The notes under the pieces were generated by a model, which worked only from the letters and a program-made list of their open reading frames with translations, was not told the DNA's origin and ran no database searches. Positions 61,622-64,000 of a DNA stretch of 64,000 nucleotides are shown piece after piece. Numbering within the stretch: position 1 is the stretch's first letter; every line of letters begins with the position of its first letter. The translations under genes and the position numbers were made by a program. Source of the DNA: JAKRSE01 sp943369295 (lineage in GTDB: Bacteria > Armatimonadota > Fimbriimonadia > Fimbriimonadales > Fimbriimonadaceae); NCBI GenBank assembly GCA_943369295.1, contig CALRMU020000001.1, positions 1,178,001 to 1,242,000 on the forward strand, in the 5' to 3' direction.

Positions 61622-62716
61622 TTAGGCGCCAGGAATGGGAGGAGGCACTGAGCCAAGCACAGAAGCAACAGCAGGAACGTCCTTCGCTGCTGTCCAGCCA
61701 GCCATGCCGGCCTGCCACACCAGAGTTTCTCCGGTCAGCTTGCCCGATGCGGCCAGTCCCTTAAGTCCAGCAGCATCGAATGGGCCGGCAGAAGCGCCAT
61801 CGACTGCCACGTGGATAGCGATGCTCGGCACCGGAGGAGGAACCGGAGCGCCGCCCTGAACGGGTGGTGCGCCAGCCATGGCTCCAGCCAGCTGCTGACC
61901 AACGGCCATTCCAGCTGCCATCTGGGCGCCCATGGCACCCATGCCGCCAGGATTCTCGGTCAGAGACTCGGCTGCCTGGTACTGCATGTAGGCATTAAGG
62001 TTGCCAATGGCTCCCATGCTGGACCTCTTGTCGATAGCCTGCTCGACTTCCGGCGGAACCGAAACGTTCTCGATAGTCAGGTTGATCAGCTGAAGGCCAT
62101 GCTCGGCAAACTTGGGGTTGATCTGGGTGGTCAAGGCCGCGCCCATTTCGCCGTACTTGCCAACCAAGTCAAGAACAGGAATCTTGGCTGTGCCCAGAGC
62201 ATCAGAGAAGCCGGAGATCAAAAAGCTTCGGCACTGCTCGCTAATGTCGTCAGTGGTGAACTCCCAATTGGTGCCAACGACCTCTTTCAAAAAGAGACCG
62301 GCATCGGCAACCTTCATAGAGTAGCTGCCAAAAGCCCGCACTCTCACCAGGCCAAAATCCTGGTCCCTCATCATGATCGGGTTGGGGGTGCCCCACTTCA
62401 GATCAGTGAATCGGCGAGTGTTGACAAAGTAGACCTCTGCTTTGAAGGGGCTGTTAAAGCCGTATTTCCAGCCCTGAAGGGTGGAAAGAATGGGGAGGTT
62501 CTGGGTGTCCAGAGTGTGCATCCCAGGGGGGAAGACGTCCGCAATCTGACCTTCGTTGACGAAGACAGCCACCTGAGATTCGCGAACGGTGAGCTTGGCT
62601 CCGTTCTTGATTTCGTTGTTGTGGCGCTCAAATCGCCAGACCATAGTGTCTCGCGAGTCATCCGTCCACTCGATGATGTCGATAAATTCGCCGCGCAGCT
62701 TGTCAAAGAGTCCCAT
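61622..62716 (-). CDS. SPFH domain protein with GYF_2 domain (YdjI-like)
   Basis: The 364-residue protein begins with the SPFH/virion-core type: MGLFDKLRGEFIDIIEWTDD, a band-7-like beta/alpha domain through INPKFAEHGLQLINLTIENVSVPPEVEQAI, a Gly/Ala-rich linker, and a C-terminal GYF_2-type domain (about 310-355; VDGASAGPFDAAGLKGLAASGKLTGETLVW). Relatives are linked to stress responses of the membrane, although the role is poorly known. ATG 62716 is preferred to the longer frame. It shares strand with the zinc-ribbon gene 137 bases further on, a pairing seen often in bacteria. Confidence 0.87.
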   Translation of the reverse strand: MGLFDKLRGEFIDIIEWTDDSRDTMVWRFERHNNEIKNGAKLTVRESQVAVFVNEGQIADVFPPGMHTLDTQNLPILSTLQGWKYGFNSPFKAEVYFVNTRRFTDLKWGTPNPIMMRDQDFGLVRVRAFGSYSMKVADAGLFLKEVVGTNWEFTTDDISEQCRSFLISGFSDALGTAKIPVLDLVGKYGEMGAALTTQINPKFAEHGLQLINLTIENVSVPPEVEQAIDKRSSMGAIGNLNAYMQYQAAESLTENPGGMGAMGAQMAAGMAVGQQLAGAMAGAPPVQGGAPVPPPVPSIAIHVAVDGASAGPFDAAGLKGLAASGKLTGETLVWQAGMAGWTAAKDVPAVASVLGSVPPPIPGA

Positions 62717-62815
62717 TTTTTGGCCTGAGTTACACCTAAGTATAACGGAATTCGGCGCTGCAGGATGCAGAGGGAATCTACCCATGGGACTCGTCCGTCT
62801 GAGAACTGAACGACT

Positions 62816-63343
62816 ATGAATGTGAGCCGATTCGCCCTCCTCTCTCTCGCCGTCATTTCTCTGACGGGCGCTTCTGCCACGGTTTTCGCCCAGGCCTCTC
62901 AGCCTAAGGGTCTATCAGCCCGAGTTGGCATCCTTTTCCCCAGCAACGGAGCGGCACGAGATCAGTCTGCTACCTGGCTTGCTGCGGGTCTTGATTACCG
63001 CCTCGGCTATGTTGGCCAAAAGACCATTGCTGATCGAGACGTGAGTGCCTTCACCAGCATTTCGGTCGACTGGTTCGGAAGCGGAAGCTACTCCAGCCTT
63101 CCTGTCATGTTCAACTACACTTTCAGGCAGGATTCTCTCTATGCCGGTGCTGGTGCAGGCATTGCCTTCCAGCGCAAGCCAGAGCAGGTCGGAACTGACA
63201 CCAACAGCCGTTTCGCCTTTCAGTTGAACATCGGCTACGATTTTGTCAAGCAGAATCAGCCCTACTTCGCCGAGCTTCGTTACTGGGGCGGCAGCAGCGC
63301 CCAGCACACCGGTTTCGGCCTTTACGGCGGCATCCGCTTCTAA
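62816..63343 (+). CDS. Outer-membrane beta-barrel-like protein
   Basis: The 175-residue protein has a signal peptide (LLSLAVISLTGASATVFAQ) and alternating aromatic beta strands (GLDYRLGY, SVMFNYTF, LYAGAGAGIAFQRK, FQLNIGYDF, ending GFGLYGGIRF with a C-terminal Phe), typical of an eight-stranded outer-membrane barrel. Function unknown. A perfect terminator follows. Confidence 0.72.
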   Translation: MNVSRFALLSLAVISLTGASATVFAQASQPKGLSARVGILFPSNGAARDQSATWLAAGLDYRLGYVGQKTIADRDVSAFTSISVDWFGSGSYSSLPVMFNYTFRQDSLYAGAGAGIAFQRKPEQVGTDTNSRFAFQLNIGYDFVKQNQPYFAELRYWGGSSAQHTGFGLYGGIRF

Positions 63344-63361
63344 TCTCAGTTAGAACCGATT

Positions 63362-63398
63362 AAGTGGGCAGGCGATACAAAATCGCCTGCCCACTTTT
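63362..63398 (+). terminator. Terminator after the barrel-like gene
   Basis: AAGTGGGCAGGCGAT and ATCGCCTGCCCACTT form a perfect 15-bp stem around ACAAA, followed by TTT. Confidence 0.93.
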
Positions 63399-63470
63399 TG
63401 TTTGGTCAAGGCTTCCTTTGCGTTATGTCATGGTTTGACCCTTTGTTCAGGTTCAAATCGATCTGGTGAT

Positions 63471-63515
63471 GATTTTTCGAAAAATCTGTGTTGATACAGT
63501 TCTGTTTTTCGAAAA
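63471..63515. promoter_or_regulatory. Two TTTTCGAAAA palindromes before the LacI-type gene
   Basis: GATTTTTCGAAAAATC (63471-63486) is a perfect 16-bp palindrome, and TTTTCGAAAA occurs again at 63506-63515. LacI-family proteins bind palindromes with a central CG, so these may be operators for the gene at 63544, 29 bases downstream. Confidence 0.55.
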
Positions 63516-63543
63516 GGCAGGTATATGATGTAGCGGTAAATCA

Positions 63544-64000
63544 GTGAAGACGACGATTCGCGATGTTGCGAGGGCCGCGGGAGTTTCGGCCATGGCTGTC
63601 TCTAAAGTGCTGCACGGCACAGGTCAGAACGTTCGTGTCTCCGAACAGACAGCGGAGAAGATTCGAGTCGCAGCCTCGGAACTCAACTATCAGCCTAACG
63701 CCTTTGCTCGGAATCTTAAAGCGGGCAGGACCAACACTGTCGGAGTCGTGCTTCAGCACTTCGGTGGTTTTGTCGAAGGCAACCCCTATTTTCCTCAGCT
63801 CTTCAACGGAATCGTTTCGGCTCTCTTTCCGGCAAACTACACCTTGGCTCTCTGTCCCAAACTTGTTCAGGATGGCGATATTGGAGCGATGCTGGATGGC
63901 CGTTTCGACGGCGTCCTCTGGGCGCGTCCAGACTTCACCGAAGCCAATGTTGAGACCTTAAGGAACGCCCACGTTCCCCTCGTCATGCTGCACGCGCCCC
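63544..64000 (+). CDS. LacI-family transcription regulator, N-terminal part
   Basis: The frame is open to the right edge. It starts at GTG with the LacI helix-turn-helix (TIRDVARAAGVSAMAVSKVLHG), a hinge (NYQPNAFARNLKAGRTN) and the start of a sugar-binding domain (VGVVLQHFGGFVEGNPYF, then FDGVLWARPDF). The effector cannot be told from this part. An ATG at 63563 in another frame is a shadow. Confidence 0.9.
   Translation, partial: MKTTIRDVARAAGVSAMAVSKVLHGTGQNVRVSEQTAEKIRVAASELNYQPNAFARNLKAGRTNTVGVVLQHFGGFVEGNPYFPQLFNGIVSALFPANYTLALCPKLVQDGDIGAMLDGRFDGVLWARPDFTEANVETLRNAHVPLVMLHAP

Overview
The window is a stretch of bacterial chromosome with one large inserted element. The host looks like a flagellated diderm: it has flagellar hook genes, heptose-phosphate genes (gmhA, gmhB) that suggest LPS synthesis, outer-membrane-barrel-like and lipoprotein exports, SepF next to a YggS/PLPBP gene, and TrmFO instead of TrmA. 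GTG and TTG starts are common. This mixture, with several lineage-specific secreted proteins, fits Armatimonadota (Fimbriimonas-like), but that assignment is inference from gene content only.

Layout. 1-3147: end of a flagellar hook operon (fliK C-terminus, flgD, a small flagellar-operon protein, flgE, terminator). 3300-31329: a 28-kb integrative island bounded by an exact 23-bp direct repeat that is the 3' end of a tRNA-Gly(GCC) gene; the intact tRNA lies at the right edge, the displaced 3' fragment at the left edge, and a tyrosine integrase sits just inside the left edge. 31496-64000: ordinary chromosome with short operons (IMPase, ferritin, hisI, amidase, comFC, murJ, trxA, dnaG, aminotransferase, rnc, rimI, livF, gmhAB, trmFO, NlpC/P60, trpE, yggS-sepF, leuD, rpmB, VIT-domain and propeller proteins, SPFH protein) ending inside a LacI-type regulator that runs off the window.

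The island. After the integrase come small unknown genes, an ApeA-like HEPN protein, a decayed IS3-type transposase, a phage-type adenine methylase, an unknown gene behind a consensus promoter with repeated operator-like sites, a 1.1-kb gene-free zone full of inverted repeats, and a second HEPN-motif protein. Then follows a complete class 1 DISARM locus in one direction: drmD, drmMI, [AAA ATPase + TOPRIM protein], drmA, drmB, drmC. The ATPase/TOPRIM pair is not a core DISARM component. It is lodged between drmMI and drmA and resembles a two-gene OLD/PARIS-type nuclease module. A serine recombinase with a likely res site and a GH5 glycoside hydrolase lipoprotein close the island.

How it may work together. 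DISARM would mark self DNA (DrmMI) and block unmodified incoming DNA (DrmA, DrmB, DrmC, DrmD). The nested ATPase/TOPRIM pair and the two HEPN proteins could act as back-up abortive or nucleolytic layers when DISARM fails. That cooperation is a hypothesis; family identities rest on motifs visible in the translations, not on searches.
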